From positions 1 to 64,000 of the forward strand of contig JAJYSP010000010.1 in the NCBI GenBank assembly GCA_021793515.1: 64,000 bases of DNA, given 5' to 3'. This DNA comes from Actinomycetes bacterium (GTDB lineage Bacteria; Actinomycetota; Acidimicrobiia; Acidimicrobiales; RAAP-2). This document shows, piece by piece, positions 34,916 through 42,801 of this stretch. Made by a program: the position numbers and the translations under genes. Numbering within the stretch: the stretch's first letter is position 1; every line of letters starts with the position of its first letter. The notes beneath the pieces were generated by a model. That model ran no database searches, was not told the DNA's origin, and saw only the letters and a list, made by a program, of their open reading frames with translations.

Positions 34916-36709
34916 ATGGTAACGAACGCGCGCTACGGACCCGACGACCTGGCCCTCGGGGCGATTGCGGTACTTGTCGTCGGGTTTCTCCTTCTCGCTG
35001 CGGGGGGACTACTCGCCGCGGTGCTCTCGGGCCACGGACTGCCAACGAAGCACGTAAGCGGATCACTGACGGCCTTCGCGCACGTGGGCAATCCCTCGAA
35101 AGCGTGGAAGGTTCCCGTTGGGCCGGCGTGGCTCTATTGGACGATGACCTCGACGGTGGTCTTCCTCGGCGTAGTAGCGAGCGCGTTGGTAGCTCGCCTC
35201 GTGCGACGAAGTGCGCGCGAGCAGTCCGATGATCCCACGCGCATCGCCGGTTTGGCGGAGCGTCACGAGGTGGTGGCGGCAGTCGGCGCCCGCCACCTCG
35301 TGGCTCGAGGGGCGATTCTGCGGCCGTCGGTCGTTAAACCCCAACCATCTGACCTCGGGCTCTTCTTAGGGACGAGTCGCCGAGTGGCGTGCTACGCCAG
35401 TGTCGAAGACTCGATGGTCGTTCTCGGCCCCCCGCGCAGTGGCAAGGGCTACCACCTCGTCATCCCCTTCATCCTCGACGCACCGGGGGCCGTCGTCACG
35501 ACGAGCACTCGCCCGGACAATCTCGCCGCCACAATGAGCGCGCGAATGAAACTCGGTCCCGTCGGGGTCTTTGATCCCCAGGGGCTGGCGCTCGGCGTGG
35601 AGGGCGGACTGCGCTGGTCGCCAATTCGGGGCTGTGAGAATCCCCAGACGGCGATGATGCGCGCGGGCGCCCTCTGTGCGGGTGCGGCCGGGGGCGTGAA
35701 GGACGCGAACTTCTGGCAACAACAGACCGAGGTGGTGGTGCGCTGTCTCCTCCAGGCGGCCGCGTTGACGGAGCGCTCCGTCATTGATCTCTATCGCTGG
35801 AGCCTGTCGCCCGACGAAGCGAAGGAGGCCGTCGAGATACTAAAGACCAGTAGCACCGCGACCCCCCAGTGGGGGAGTGCGCTCGGAGGAATCGTGGGGT
35901 TAGAGCCGCGACCCCGCGCGAACATCTGGTCCGTCGTGAGTAGCGTCTTTGCCCCGCTGGCGAGCCCGAAGGTCATCGAGCAACTGAGCCCGGCGCGGGG
36001 TGCGCAGTTTGACCCCACCACGTTTCTAAAAGATCACGGCACGCTCTATCTCCTCGGTACCAGCTCGGGCGCGTTCGCGACCGCCAACTTCGTCTCGGCG
36101 CTGATCGAGGACGTGGTCGAGACGGCCCGCGTGATCGCGAGCGCCTCGAGCGGCGCGCGACTCGATCCGCCACTCGCGCTCGTTCTCGACGAGGCGGCGA
36201 ACTATCCGTTGCCGTCACTCGGGGCCCTGATGAGCGAAGGGGGAGGGACGGGAGTCACGACGGTCGCGGTCTTACAGTCACTCGCCCAAGCCCGCAGTCG
36301 CTGGGGCCACGAACAGGCCCAGGCCATCTGGGACTCAGCGACCACGAAGGTGATTCTCGGTGGATCGAGTAACGCGAGTGACCTACGCGACATCGCCCAA
36401 CTCATGGGCGAGCGTGATACCCCCGAGATCTCGACGACTCACCAGGCCGGTGGCGGGCGTGCCGTCTCAGAATCCACGCGCCGGCGCTCGGTGTTGGACC
36501 CGAGCACGATCCGACTGCTGCGGGTCGGCCACGCTCTCCTCATGTTGCGCGCCGCCAAACCCATCATGCTGCGGCTTCGGCCCTGGACCGCGCGCCGCGA
36601 CGCCCGCCGGATCAGAGACGAACGCCGCGCCGTCGAAGCGTCGCTACGCGCGGGCGCCCTCTCGCACGCGCCGTACGGCGATGCGGACGTACGGGGTCCC
36701 GATGAGTGA
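34916..36709 (+). CDS. VirD4/TraG-type coupling ATPase
   Basis: 597 residues. Two membrane helices (about 10-38 and 75-95) precede a cytoplasmic P-loop domain: LGPPRSGKGYHLVIP (Walker A), ARMKLGPVGVFDPQGL, FWQQQTEVVVRCLLQAAALT, LALVLDEAANYPLPSLGALM (Walker B), TTVAVLQSLAQARSRWG, and KVILGGSSNASDLRDIAQLMG. It recruits DNA or protein substrates to the secretion channel. A TTG at 34910 overlapping the VirB4 stop is an alternative start. Confidence 0.92.
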   Translation: MVTNARYGPDDLALGAIAVLVVGFLLLAAGGLLAAVLSGHGLPTKHVSGSLTAFAHVGNPSKAWKVPVGPAWLYWTMTSTVVFLGVVASALVARLVRRSAREQSDDPTRIAGLAERHEVVAAVGARHLVARGAILRPSVVKPQPSDLGLFLGTSRRVACYASVEDSMVVLGPPRSGKGYHLVIPFILDAPGAVVTTSTRPDNLAATMSARMKLGPVGVFDPQGLALGVEGGLRWSPIRGCENPQTAMMRAGALCAGAAGGVKDANFWQQQTEVVVRCLLQAAALTERSVIDLYRWSLSPDEAKEAVEILKTSSTATPQWGSALGGIVGLEPRPRANIWSVVSSVFAPLASPKVIEQLSPARGAQFDPTTFLKDHGTLYLLGTSSGAFATANFVSALIEDVVETARVIASASSGARLDPPLALVLDEAANYPLPSLGALMSEGGGTGVTTVAVLQSLAQARSRWGHEQAQAIWDSATTKVILGGSSNASDLRDIAQLMGERDTPEISTTHQAGGGRAVSESTRRRSVLDPSTIRLLRVGHALLMLRAAKPIMLRLRPWTARRDARRIRDERRAVEASLRAGALSHAPYGDADVRGPDE

Positions 36710-37214
36710 TCTGCGTGTAGAGAGCGGTGTTCGCTCGGTTGATGTTCGAGCTCGTGTCCCCGCGCCTCGAGCGGTCGCGAGTGCCACCGCGAGTAGTCCC
36801 ACCGCGGGCAGCGAAGCCCGCCCGCCCATCCACTGGCCGAGCCTCGGGCCCTTTGACGCCCAGCGTGAGTGGCCCCAGCTACGTGCGTGGGTGGACGAGA
36901 TGCGAGAGCGTTACCGGGGTCTCGACAGTTACGTCGTGCCGGCGTGCTGGTTCGAACACGAGTCGCTCGTCGTCGCCCTCCAGGCGCTGCGCGATCACGA
37001 ACGCGTCGCCTACGACAAGACGTCGCCCGGTTCGTCGGGCACCGACTGGCATCGCGCGTATCGCGACGTCACGGCGATGCTTCGCCAGTTCACGGCCGAC
37101 CTGCGGTGCGGACACGGACCCGAGTACGCCGATGGCGAACTCTTCGAGCAGTTCGTCGGAAACGATATTGCGCGACGTCGCCGTCGAGCCGCGACCGTTG
37201 CGTTGAGTCAGTGA
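36702..37214 (+). CDS. hypothetical protein of the transfer operon
   Basis: 170 residues from an ATG that overlaps the coupling-protein stop by 8 bases. The N-terminal third is Arg/Pro/Ala-rich and likely disordered. The rest is folded: FDAQREWPQLRAWVDEMRER, SYVVPACWFEHESLVVALQAL, FTADLRCGHGPEYADGELFE. The tryptophan-plus-charged pattern (PACWFEHESLV) resembles DUF4913-type proteins that follow coupling proteins in actinobacterial plasmids; their role is unknown. Confidence 0.7.
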   Translation: MSDLRVESGVRSVDVRARVPAPRAVASATASSPTAGSEARPPIHWPSLGPFDAQREWPQLRAWVDEMRERYRGLDSYVVPACWFEHESLVVALQALRDHERVAYDKTSPGSSGTDWHRAYRDVTAMLRQFTADLRCGHGPEYADGELFEQFVGNDIARRRRRAATVALSQ

Positions 37215-37254
37215 AAGTAGCGAGTCCGCTACCTAACTAAAGAAGGAGAGCGCG

Positions 37255-37464
37255 ATGGCCGTTGAAGTGACGTTGAGTGTGGCCCACACGTGGGTTGCGC
37301 CGCTGGTGACTGCGCCGCGAACTGCTTCTTCGTTACCACGGCTCGCGGGATTCCGACAGCGGAGTAACGGGTTCATCGAGGAAGCAGGACACGCAGTTCG
37401 TGACGGCTCCGAGGCGCACATTTCACTCCCAACCCAGCCAACGACGAGGCGTCGGTATGCGTGA
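37255..37464 (+). CDS. small hypothetical protein
   Basis: 69 residues, MAVEVTLSVAHTWVAPLVTA..., with AAGGAGAG 5 bases before the ATG and a stop that overlaps the next start in ATGCGTGA. The ribosome site and overlap support translation, but the composition is unremarkable and no domain is seen. It may serve as a leader that couples translation of the ArdC-like gene. Confidence 0.5.
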   Translation: MAVEVTLSVAHTWVAPLVTAPRTASSLPRLAGFRQRSNGFIEEAGHAVRDGSEAHISLPTQPTTRRRYA

Positions 37465-38545
37465 TCACTCGGGGCTGCTCGAAGGACTCAGCGCCGGCAT
37501 TGCCGAACTCCACTCGAGTGAGAAGTGGACGCGGTACCTCGACGCGCAGAGCAAGTTCTACGCCTACAGCCCCAACAACGTCATGTTGATCATGCTCCAG
37601 AATCCCTACGCCACGCGGGTGGCGGGCTATCACGCCTGGCAAGAACTGGGTCGTCAGGTGGTAGCCAAGGAGTCAGCCCTGCGGATACTGGCGCCGATGA
37701 AGTACAAGAAGGAAGACATCCCCGAGGGTGAGAAGACCAGTGAGATTCGGGGCTTCAAGTTGGTGCCAGTCTTTGACATCAGCCAGACCGAGGGGCGCGA
37801 GCTCACCGATGTCGTGAGCAGGCTCGAAGGCCTTGCACCCGTGGGCGTCTTCGCCTCCCTCACCGAGTTTGCGCAGAGTCTTGGCTTTCACGTCGAGCGA
37901 CCGCAGTCACTGGAGAGCGGGGCGAATGGGGACACCACGCACGCGCTCGGGAGAATTCGGGTAGTAGCGAGCAACTCCGAGGCGCAACAGGTGAAGACCC
38001 TCGCGCACGAGATCGGTCACGCCCTCTTGCACGATCCTGAGATTCCAGTGACCAAGGAGTTATCGCGAGGACTTATGGAACTCGAAGCAGAGTCCACTGC
38101 CTACGTCATCTGCACGGCTCTTGGCATGGACAGCGGCGACTACTCCTTCGGGTACGTGGCTGGATGGGCTGGCGGGGCCCCGGAAGCCATTCAAGGCATC
38201 AAGGATTCGACGAGTCGCATACAGAAGGCCGCGACGGCGGTGCTCAGAAACTTCGAGGCGCAAGAGCTAGCAGTCGACGCTACGAATGTCGTCAGCATAG
38301 AAGTGGCCGCAGAGCAATCGGTTGACGTGGACGTAGCGCTCCGCACTGGCGAGCGTCGGATGGACGAACTGGTCGACCTTGAGCGCATCCAGGAGTTCAC
38401 CGACGCGTCCGATGGACGAATCCAGGTGATCTCAGTCGATCTTCCACCACAGGGCGCCCCCGCCAGTAACTACCAACCGCTCAGTGCAGGGGAACTCGAC
38501 GTGCTGGAGTGCCCCACTGACATGTGGCGCGAACTCGGCGTTTGA
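37457..38545 (+). CDS. ArdC-like antirestriction protein with metallopeptidase motif
   Basis: 362 residues. The N-terminal part has the ArdC/ssDNA-binding pattern: SSEKWTRYLDAQSKFYAYSPNNVMLIMLQNP, ATRVAGYHAWQELGRQV and ILAPMKYKKED. A zinc-protease motif H184-E-I-G-H188 in TLAHEIGHALLHDPE follows, then ELEAESTAYVICTALGMDSGDYSFGYVAGW. Such proteins accompany conjugative elements and protect incoming DNA from restriction. The start ATG overlaps the upstream stop. The 110-residue tail is acidic. Confidence 0.88.
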   Translation: MRDHSGLLEGLSAGIAELHSSEKWTRYLDAQSKFYAYSPNNVMLIMLQNPYATRVAGYHAWQELGRQVVAKESALRILAPMKYKKEDIPEGEKTSEIRGFKLVPVFDISQTEGRELTDVVSRLEGLAPVGVFASLTEFAQSLGFHVERPQSLESGANGDTTHALGRIRVVASNSEAQQVKTLAHEIGHALLHDPEIPVTKELSRGLMELEAESTAYVICTALGMDSGDYSFGYVAGWAGGAPEAIQGIKDSTSRIQKAATAVLRNFEAQELAVDATNVVSIEVAAEQSVDVDVALRTGERRMDELVDLERIQEFTDASDGRIQVISVDLPPQGAPASNYQPLSAGELDVLECPTDMWRELGV

Positions 38546-38558
38546 AAGGAAGAGGGAA

Positions 38559-39065
38559 ATGGCCAAGCGAATTTCGATAGTTTTGACATACGACACGGAA
38601 TCTGGGAAGTTCATCGTCGACGGTGACACCACGGAGGTGTGCTTTCCTGAAGGGCCGTGCTGGGACGACGAGACAGAGCCTTGGACGGACGAGCCCCTCT
38701 TTGTCGATGACGTTGTGCAGCGGTTGGCCGTTCAATTGGGCCAACCCGCACCACCGCCTGCACCCGGTGCGAAGGAACCAATGGCGATCTCGACGAAATT
38801 CATTGAGCTGGCGTTGAACATCCTTGATCCCGATTTCGAGTGGGATGCGAAAGAGACGCTGAAGGTAAGCGACACAGCAGGCAGATTCGTTGGGAGGCAT
38901 CCGATTACCAAATGGGAAAATGAGGGTGCCTTCGGGTTGGTCGTTCAGTTCGTTCACGATTGGGCAACGGGCGAATACTCCAATTCCGCTCCCTCCAATG
39001 GACCAATCGGTGCCTTTGACTCCGAGCGCCTATCACGACTTCGATGTCCTTGGCCTCGTCATTGA
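38559..39065 (+). CDS. hypothetical protein, possibly frameshifted at its end
   Basis: 168 residues with a strong ribosome site (GGAAGAGGG) before ATG. MAKRISIVLTYDTESGKFIVDGDTTEVCF looks like a beta-strand domain, and the middle is acidic (WDDETEPWTDEPLFVDDVV). The last 20 residues (SERLSRLRCPWPRH) read less naturally than the next frame over the same DNA, which gives SAYHDFDVLGLVIDEGPTFE and stops at 39087. A single-base indel near 38990 would explain this. Function unknown; AT content is higher than in the T4SS genes. Confidence 0.55.
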   Translation: MAKRISIVLTYDTESGKFIVDGDTTEVCFPEGPCWDDETEPWTDEPLFVDDVVQRLAVQLGQPAPPPAPGAKEPMAISTKFIELALNILDPDFEWDAKETLKVSDTAGRFVGRHPITKWENEGAFGLVVQFVHDWATGEYSNSAPSNGPIGAFDSERLSRLRCPWPRH

Positions 39066-39121
39066 TGAAGGTCCCACTTTCGAATGAGAGACGTTTCCGC
39101 TATCTACAGTAAGGAGTTGCA

Positions 39122-39436
39122 ATGACAGTCAGCGAGCCAGTTGAGTTCATCGACCTCGTAAAACAGTCCGAGCGGGCTCATACCCCAACAGCCGTGCCCG
39201 CGACGATTGGTCTTGCCGAGGCTGCCTTGATTCTCGGCATCGCCAAGAGCACCGCGTGGACGATGTACTCGCAGGGTACTTTTCCGTTGCCAGTGATCAG
39301 GATAGGGACACGCATTCGTGTCGTGAAGGTTCATATCCAACAGTTCTTGGAGACCGGAGAGCCCGTCACCTTTGAGTCTGCCATCGCTTCTCCTGTCGCA
39401 TTCGAGCCAGCGGCCCGAGATTCAAACGCTGGTTAA
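39122..39436 (+). CDS. excisionase/MerR-like HTH protein
   Basis: 104 residues with a winged-helix of the excisionase type: TIGLAEAALILGIAKSTAWTMYSQGTFPLPVIRIGTRIRVVKVHIQQFLETG. The GxxxxxxAWTMYxxGxFPxPVIRIGxRIRV run is characteristic of HTH_17 directionality factors. Such proteins bend DNA at attachment sites and favour excision. AAGGAG lies before the ATG. Its stop overlaps the end of the convergent integrase gene by 15 bases. Confidence 0.85.
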   Translation: MTVSEPVEFIDLVKQSERAHTPTAVPATIGLAEAALILGIAKSTAWTMYSQGTFPLPVIRIGTRIRVVKVHIQQFLETGEPVTFESAIASPVAFEPAARDSNAG

Positions 39437-40654
39437 ACCGCGGCCCATCTTCTTGACGGGCTTGATCGTTTTCGCGACCTTCTTAGCCTTGACGACCGCC
39501 GCGGATTTGTCTATCGGGGGCGATTCTCTCTCTGTCCGTATGTTGCCCATCACCGCAGCGGCGTCCTGGTCGCTCGCCTCGACGAAATGCGTGTAGACCG
39601 ACAACGTAGTTGACGGGTTCGCGTGCCCCAGTCGACCGGCGACTGTGCGCACCGGTATGCCCGCGGTCATCATTCGAGTCGCGGCGAAGTGGCGCAAATC
39701 GTGCAGACGCATGTTGTCAAAACCGAGAGCGTCCCGCACTGCTTGGAACTGCTTGGTGATGGCCCCTGGGGTCATCGCAATGAGGCAGTCTGGCTCACGG
39801 GAGAACACGTACGCATCGGCCACGATCTTCATGCCAACCTGTTTCGCCCGATCTGTGACGATGGCTTTCTGTGCCTCGAATACCGCGAGCGTGTCGGGGT
39901 CGAGCGAGATACGACGCTCTGCGTGGGTCTTAGTGCTCTTTTCTCTGATCCCGCCCGGCACTTCGGCAATCGAGCGCTCAATGGTGAGGGTCATGCGCTT
40001 CGGATCAAGGTTGCTCCAACGAAGCGCGCACATCTCTCCTCGGCGCGCTCCGGTCGACGCGGCGATGTGCAAGAAGTGGCCCAGTTCGGGGTTCTGTCGC
40101 CGTGTGTAATTGAGCAACTCATCAACCTGAGCCGCATTAGGCGGCGAGAGTTTTGGCTTGGTCATCCGAGGCGGGGTGACGTTGGCAGCGGGGTTGGTCG
40201 CTATCCAGCCCAAGATGACGGCCTGACGGAGCGCCCGTCTAATGATGGCGTTGATTTGGCGCACCGTTGTGGGCGACAGCCCGATCTGATTGACGAGTCC
40301 TCGATAGAGCTGATCCAGGTCGTCGGTGGTGATCTTATTGACCGGGCGATCTCCGATGGCTGGGAAGATCCTCACCTTCAGTTTGTTCCGATAACCACGA
40401 AGAGTCGTCGGGCTAAGATCGTCTTTGACGAGGTCAAGCCACTTGTTGGCGAGTTGCTCGAAGGTCGCCGACGTGCCGTCGTAACGACCGGACTGGGCCT
40501 CGGCAACCAGGGCATTGAGCCTCTGGCGAGCTTGGGTCTTACTGCCGCGAACCGTCTTACTCAACTGGCGATTCTTACCGGTGACTGGATCGCGGCCGGC
40601 CATGAACCTGACCTCCCAGACGCCAGGCTCCTTTTCTCGCAGGGTTCCGCTCAC
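39422..40654 (-). CDS. tyrosine-type site-specific integrase
   Basis: 410 residues. N-terminal arm-binding region (GTLREKEPGVWEVRFMAGRDP), core-binding domain TFEQLANKWLDLVKDDLSPTTLRGY, and catalytic domain with Arg in STGARRGEMCALRW, HDLRHFAATRMM, GRLGHANPSTTLSVYTHF including the nucleophilic Tyr. All catalytic residues are present. The C-terminal 40 residues are Lys-rich. It reads away from tRNA-Lys, with its start 96 bases from the tRNA 3' end, so the tRNA is the likely attB. It is unrelated in detail to the integrase at 2936. Confidence 0.95.
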   Translation of the reverse strand: MSGTLREKEPGVWEVRFMAGRDPVTGKNRQLSKTVRGSKTQARQRLNALVAEAQSGRYDGTSATFEQLANKWLDLVKDDLSPTTLRGYRNKLKVRIFPAIGDRPVNKITTDDLDQLYRGLVNQIGLSPTTVRQINAIIRRALRQAVILGWIATNPAANVTPPRMTKPKLSPPNAAQVDELLNYTRRQNPELGHFLHIAASTGARRGEMCALRWSNLDPKRMTLTIERSIAEVPGGIREKSTKTHAERRISLDPDTLAVFEAQKAIVTDRAKQVGMKIVADAYVFSREPDCLIAMTPGAITKQFQAVRDALGFDNMRLHDLRHFAATRMMTAGIPVRTVAGRLGHANPSTTLSVYTHFVEASDQDAAAVMGNIRTERESPPIDKSAAVVKAKKVAKTIKPVKKMGRGLTSV

Positions 40655-40685
40655 AGATCACATGCTATTCAATTTTCGGAAAAGT

Positions 40686-40704
40686 TAGGGATTGTTTAGG
40701 GATG
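40686..40704 (+). repeat. TTAGGGAT direct repeat pair, 11 bases apart
   Basis: TTAGGGAT at 40686-40693 and 40697-40704 in the gap between the integrase start and tRNA-Lys. The 11-base spacing places both on one face of the helix, as expected for excisionase or integrase binding sites. Confidence 0.45.
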
Positions 40705-40750
40705 CCATTGGGCTTGGAGAACCAAATCACTCCACAACCCTTTGTTTTAC

Positions 40751-40826
40751 TGGTGGGCCGCCCGGGTCTCGATCCCGGCACCTTGGGATTAAAAGTCCCC
40801 TGCTCTTCCCGATGAGCTAGCGGCCC
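40751..40826 (-). tRNA. tRNA-Lys (anticodon TTT), CCA encoded
   Basis: Read on the reverse strand: acceptor GGGCCGC pairs with GCGGCCC, D arm GCTC/GAGC, anticodon loop CTTTTAA with anticodon TTT, T arm CCGGG-ATCGAGA-CCCGG, discriminator A and encoded CCA. Its 3' end faces the integrase of the conjugative-type element. Confidence 0.96.
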
Positions 40827-41040
40827 AGTGGATGGAGATTTGCATTGAGAAATGCTCGACCCCCGGACCCCTCAGGTTAGCCCATGCGACTTACCCGCAC
40901 TTCTTATGAAGATGGCAAACACGCCGGTCCCGCCACCGTTTTGGGCGGGGTCCAACGACGGCTTACCCAACGTGAGTGACGTCTGGTCATTGAGTGACGA
41001 GTTCATTGGGAGGTGATGTCGGGGAACTGCGCGACGGTGC

Positions 41041-41916
41041 TCAGGAGACGTCCGTGAGCCGTGCGGAGAGATCCCAGAGTTGACGAGCGACGTCGGCGTC
41101 ACGTGCTCGCTTGGCCGGGCGGCCGAGTGCGGGATACCCACGCAAGTGTGGCCAGCGGTCGGGGCCGACGTAGGAGCCTCCGGGCACGTCCATCGTCGCA
41201 CCGTAGAGCGTAGGGAGGGCACCCATGCGATCACTCTGGGCAACGAACTGGTTCGCGATGGTCATGACGGTGGCGAGCGCCGCACTGCCCGTGTGCCGTT
41301 GGAGATTGGTCGCCGCGTAGCCGGGGTGGACGGCAATCGCCTTCACTGGCGAACCGCTTTCTCGTAGGCGGCGTTGGAGTTCGGTGACGAAGAGGAGATT
41401 GGCCAACTTCGATTGCGCGTACGCACCCCAGCGCTTGTACGGGCGATGCTCCCAGTTGAGGTCGTCGAGATCGATCCGGCCCTGCCGGTGCGCCTCGGAG
41501 GAGACGACGACAATTCGCTCTCGAATGCGGGGGAGTAACAGGTTCACCAAGGCGAAGTGGCCGAGGTGGTTCGTTCCGACCTGCATCTCGAACCCGTCGG
41601 TCGTTCGCCGCAGGGGAATCGCCATCACGCCGGCGTTCGCGATGAAGATGTCGATGGACTCGGTCGTGCGCTCGGCGAAGTTCCGAACCGACTCCAGGTT
41701 CGCGAGGTCGAGTTCGCGAACGCGCACGTCGCCATTCATCGCTGACGCGGCCGCCTCACCCTTTCCGATGTCGCGCACCGCCAGGGTCAGTGACGCCCCG
41801 ACCTCGGCGAGCGCCTCGGCGGCCCGTCGGCCGATCCCGCTGTTGGCTCCGGTGACGACGACGTGTCGACCCCGAAGGTCGGGAAGATCCGTCTCGCTCC
41901 ACTGGTTCGCTGGCAC
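41041..41916 (-). CDS. short-chain dehydrogenase/reductase
   Basis: 291 residues. Rossmann signature TGANSGIGRRAAEAL near residue 23, NAGVM at the end of strand 4, the catalytic Ser in IVVVSSEAHRQG, and YAQSKLANLL with Tyr and Lys. It resembles the retinol-dehydrogenase/WWOX-like SDR group (LRGRHVVVTGANSGIG, NHLGHFALVNLLLP). NADP(H)-dependent redox chemistry on an unknown substrate. GTG start. The 214 bases between it and tRNA-Lys hold no gene; a weak GC hairpin near 40925-40950 may end transcription. Confidence 0.92.
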   Translation of the reverse strand: MPANQWSETDLPDLRGRHVVVTGANSGIGRRAAEALAEVGASLTLAVRDIGKGEAAASAMNGDVRVRELDLANLESVRNFAERTTESIDIFIANAGVMAIPLRRTTDGFEMQVGTNHLGHFALVNLLLPRIRERIVVVSSEAHRQGRIDLDDLNWEHRPYKRWGAYAQSKLANLLFVTELQRRLRESGSPVKAIAVHPGYAATNLQRHTGSAALATVMTIANQFVAQSDRMGALPTLYGATMDVPGGSYVGPDRWPHLRGYPALGRPAKRARDADVARQLWDLSARLTDVS

Positions 41917-42036
41917 GAGTCAAAATCTAGGGGTTGCGCGTCGAGCGCGGATCGCCATCGCGCTCGACGCTTGGACGTCGTGTCGTCCCAGCGGCTGGTC
42001 TGTTCAACGTGAGACGAGTCGTCATCGGATACCGGT

Positions 42037-42801
42037 TCACCGGTGGAATCGCAGGAGGGCCAAACTGAGTGCGATCGCGACGCCCGACCAGCAGAGGATT
42101 TTCAACCCGTGCTCGAGCGGCCGGAGGAGCGAATCACGCGTGATCGGCGAGGACGTGCCGTCGTGGCGTACGAGCACGCCTTCAACCGAACGGACCCGTC
42201 GTCGCAGGTCGCGAGCGGGCGTTGAGAGGATCTGCTGGATCTTCGTGATGAGCGCGCCGAAGACCGCCGCGACGAAGGCGGCAATCGTGAGCGCGTCGTG
42301 CTGGGCGAAGTACGCCGTGAGTATCGGGAACCCCCCCCACGCGAGGATCAGCACCAGGGGCGTGTGCAGGCGCCCGCCGAAGAGCTCCAAGTTGTACCCG
42401 AGGGCGAGGACCACCCCGACGACGATGAAGACCCCGAGGTACGGGCTCACGACGAACATGCCGACGACCCCCAACGTCACAGCCCCGCCCAGGCCGACAA
42501 GGGCCGCAGCGACCAGCTGCGTGGTGGGGATCGTCGTGCCGAGTGGTCGGCCGTGGACCTCGTCGAGGGCGTGCGCGCCGACGCCGACGGCGAGAAAGAA
42601 GGCGCCGAGTGTCGCCACTAGCTTCACCGCGTTCACCGGCCCGCTCAGGCAGGCGCCGATTGTGACGAGTGAGAGGTGCAGCGCCGTATAGGGCGGGTGC
42701 AGGACCGTCCACCACTGGCGTACACGGGTGCTGTGGAGGAAACCTGGCTGGGCGTAGAAGGCGGGACCGTCCTCGGGTGGGGTCGATGCGGGCTCGCTCA
42801 C
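42037..42801 (-). CDS. polytopic membrane protein, UbiA-like
   Basis: About 254 residues with seven or eight hydrophobic segments. HALDEVHGRPLGTTIPTTQL after the second helix looks like the Asp-rich prenyl-diphosphate motif of UbiA enzymes, although only one Asp is present, and a late ITKIQQILSTPARDLRRRV segment carries the second acidic region. Overlap with the methyltransferase gene (GTGA) implies joint function, perhaps in quinone or lipid modification. Assignment to UbiA is tentative. Confidence 0.6.
   Translation of the reverse strand: MSEPASTPPEDGPAFYAQPGFLHSTRVRQWWTVLHPPYTALHLSLVTIGACLSGPVNAVKLVATLGAFFLAVGVGAHALDEVHGRPLGTTIPTTQLVAAALVGLGGAVTLGVVGMFVVSPYLGVFIVVGVVLALGYNLELFGGRLHTPLVLILAWGGFPILTAYFAQHDALTIAAFVAAVFGALITKIQQILSTPARDLRRRVRSVEGVLVRHDGTSSPITRDSLLRPLEHGLKILCWSGVAIALSLALLRFHR

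Larger units (their letters stand above)
28056..40750. mobile_element. conjugative-type element at tRNA-Lys (T4SS, integrase, ArdC)
   Basis: About 12.7 kb between the IS630 and tRNA-Lys. A tyrosine integrase lies immediately inside the tRNA end, preceded by an excisionase-like gene. The rest is one long + strand operon of type IV secretion genes plus an ArdC-like protein. I find no clear relaxase gene. I find no second copy of the tRNA-Lys 3' end, so the left edge is set only by the IS and is uncertain. It could be an ICE that lost its left end, or one using an unrecognised relaxase. Confidence 0.75.
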
